The notes under the pieces: generated by a model
What the model saw: only the letters and a program-made list of their open reading frames with translations
Databases searched by the model: none
What the model was told of the DNA's origin: nothing
From: Gracilaria domingensis
Lineage: Eukaryota > Rhodophyta > Florideophyceae > Gracilariales > Gracilariaceae
Length of the DNA stretch: 64,000 nucleotides
Reading direction: 5' to 3'
Assembly (NCBI GenBank): GCA_022539475.1
Contig: VCMS01000193.1
Span: 1 to 64,000 of the forward strand
Part shown: positions 63,831-64,000 of the stretch, piece after piece
Layout: each line of letters opens with the position of its first letter
Position numbering within the stretch: position 1 is the stretch's first letter
Program-made: the position numbers and the translations under genes

Positions 63831-64000
63831 GGCGGTTGGGGACGTTGATGGTTAGGAAGAGGGAAATGAAGCTACTGAATAGCGCTTTTGTATGCTCTTC
63901 GGATGCTTTCGGAACTAACATAAGTTTCCGACCTCTTGCCGTCACAATGCTGCGTATGGATATCTATGAAGAGCGGAGACCATGTTATCTCGAGATTAAA

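Overview
The window is eukaryotic nuclear DNA: 80S ribosomal, ER, secretory and DNA-repair genes, GT-AG introns, TATA boxes, and LTR and non-LTR retrotransposon remains. About eighteen protein genes are well supported. Nearly all are intronless; only two short introns (about 105-110 nt) were found. Compact intron-poor genes, retroelement debris, a Hint domain on a secreted protease and cysteine-rich secreted proteins fit a florideophyte red alga (Chondrus-like). That placement is inference, of moderate confidence.

Layout. 0-8.5 kb: the downstream part of a Ty3/gypsy LTR retrotransposon with a long non-coding tail. It abuts a broken DUF7869 gene (8.5-10.1 kb). 11.4-16.2 kb: two cystinosin-like PQ-loop transporter paralogues flank a soluble BtuF-like cobalamin/metal-binding protein. 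17.4-20.4 kb: a membrane-anchored M20 amidohydrolase (allantoate/carbamoyl-amino-acid type) converges on a membrane RING-H2 ubiquitin ligase. 20.4-22.6 kb: a very GC-rich block holding one uncertain small ORF, leading to URM1 (one intron). 23.2-24.8 kb: a GT8-GT64 double glycosyltransferase. 25-26.5 kb: debris ending in a LINE-like 3' terminus. 27.5-30.6 kb: a trypsin-Hint fusion and a 3'(2'),5'-bisphosphate nucleotidase. 31.1-34.4 kb: RFT1 and a PP2C phosphatase in a second GC-rich block. 36.5-38 kb: ribosomal protein eS4, divergent from an unknown small ORF. 38.2-41.4 kb: site-1 protease. 42.7-46.2 kb: an orphan membrane protein converging on TDP1. 48-49.4 kb: a DUF1838-MAPR/cytochrome b5-like fusion. 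49.4-52.9 kb: mostly empty. 52.9-63.8 kb: two cysteine-rich repeat secreted proteins bracketing a NudC-type Nudix hydrolase, an AIM24-like gene (one intron), a cluster of LINE tails and an SV2-like MFS transporter.

The genes do not form one pathway. There is a secretory/ER theme: RFT1, GT8-GT64, site-1 protease, membrane RING, trypsin-Hint, cysteine-rich repeat proteins, cystinosin-like transporters. The most distinctive content is architectural: three unusual fusions (trypsin-Hint, GT8-GT64, DUF1838-MAPR), LINE 3' ends with a covarying terminal hairpin, intergenic perfect palindromes, and GC enrichment concentrated at gene 5' ends. No CRISPR array, rRNA or convincing tRNA was seen.
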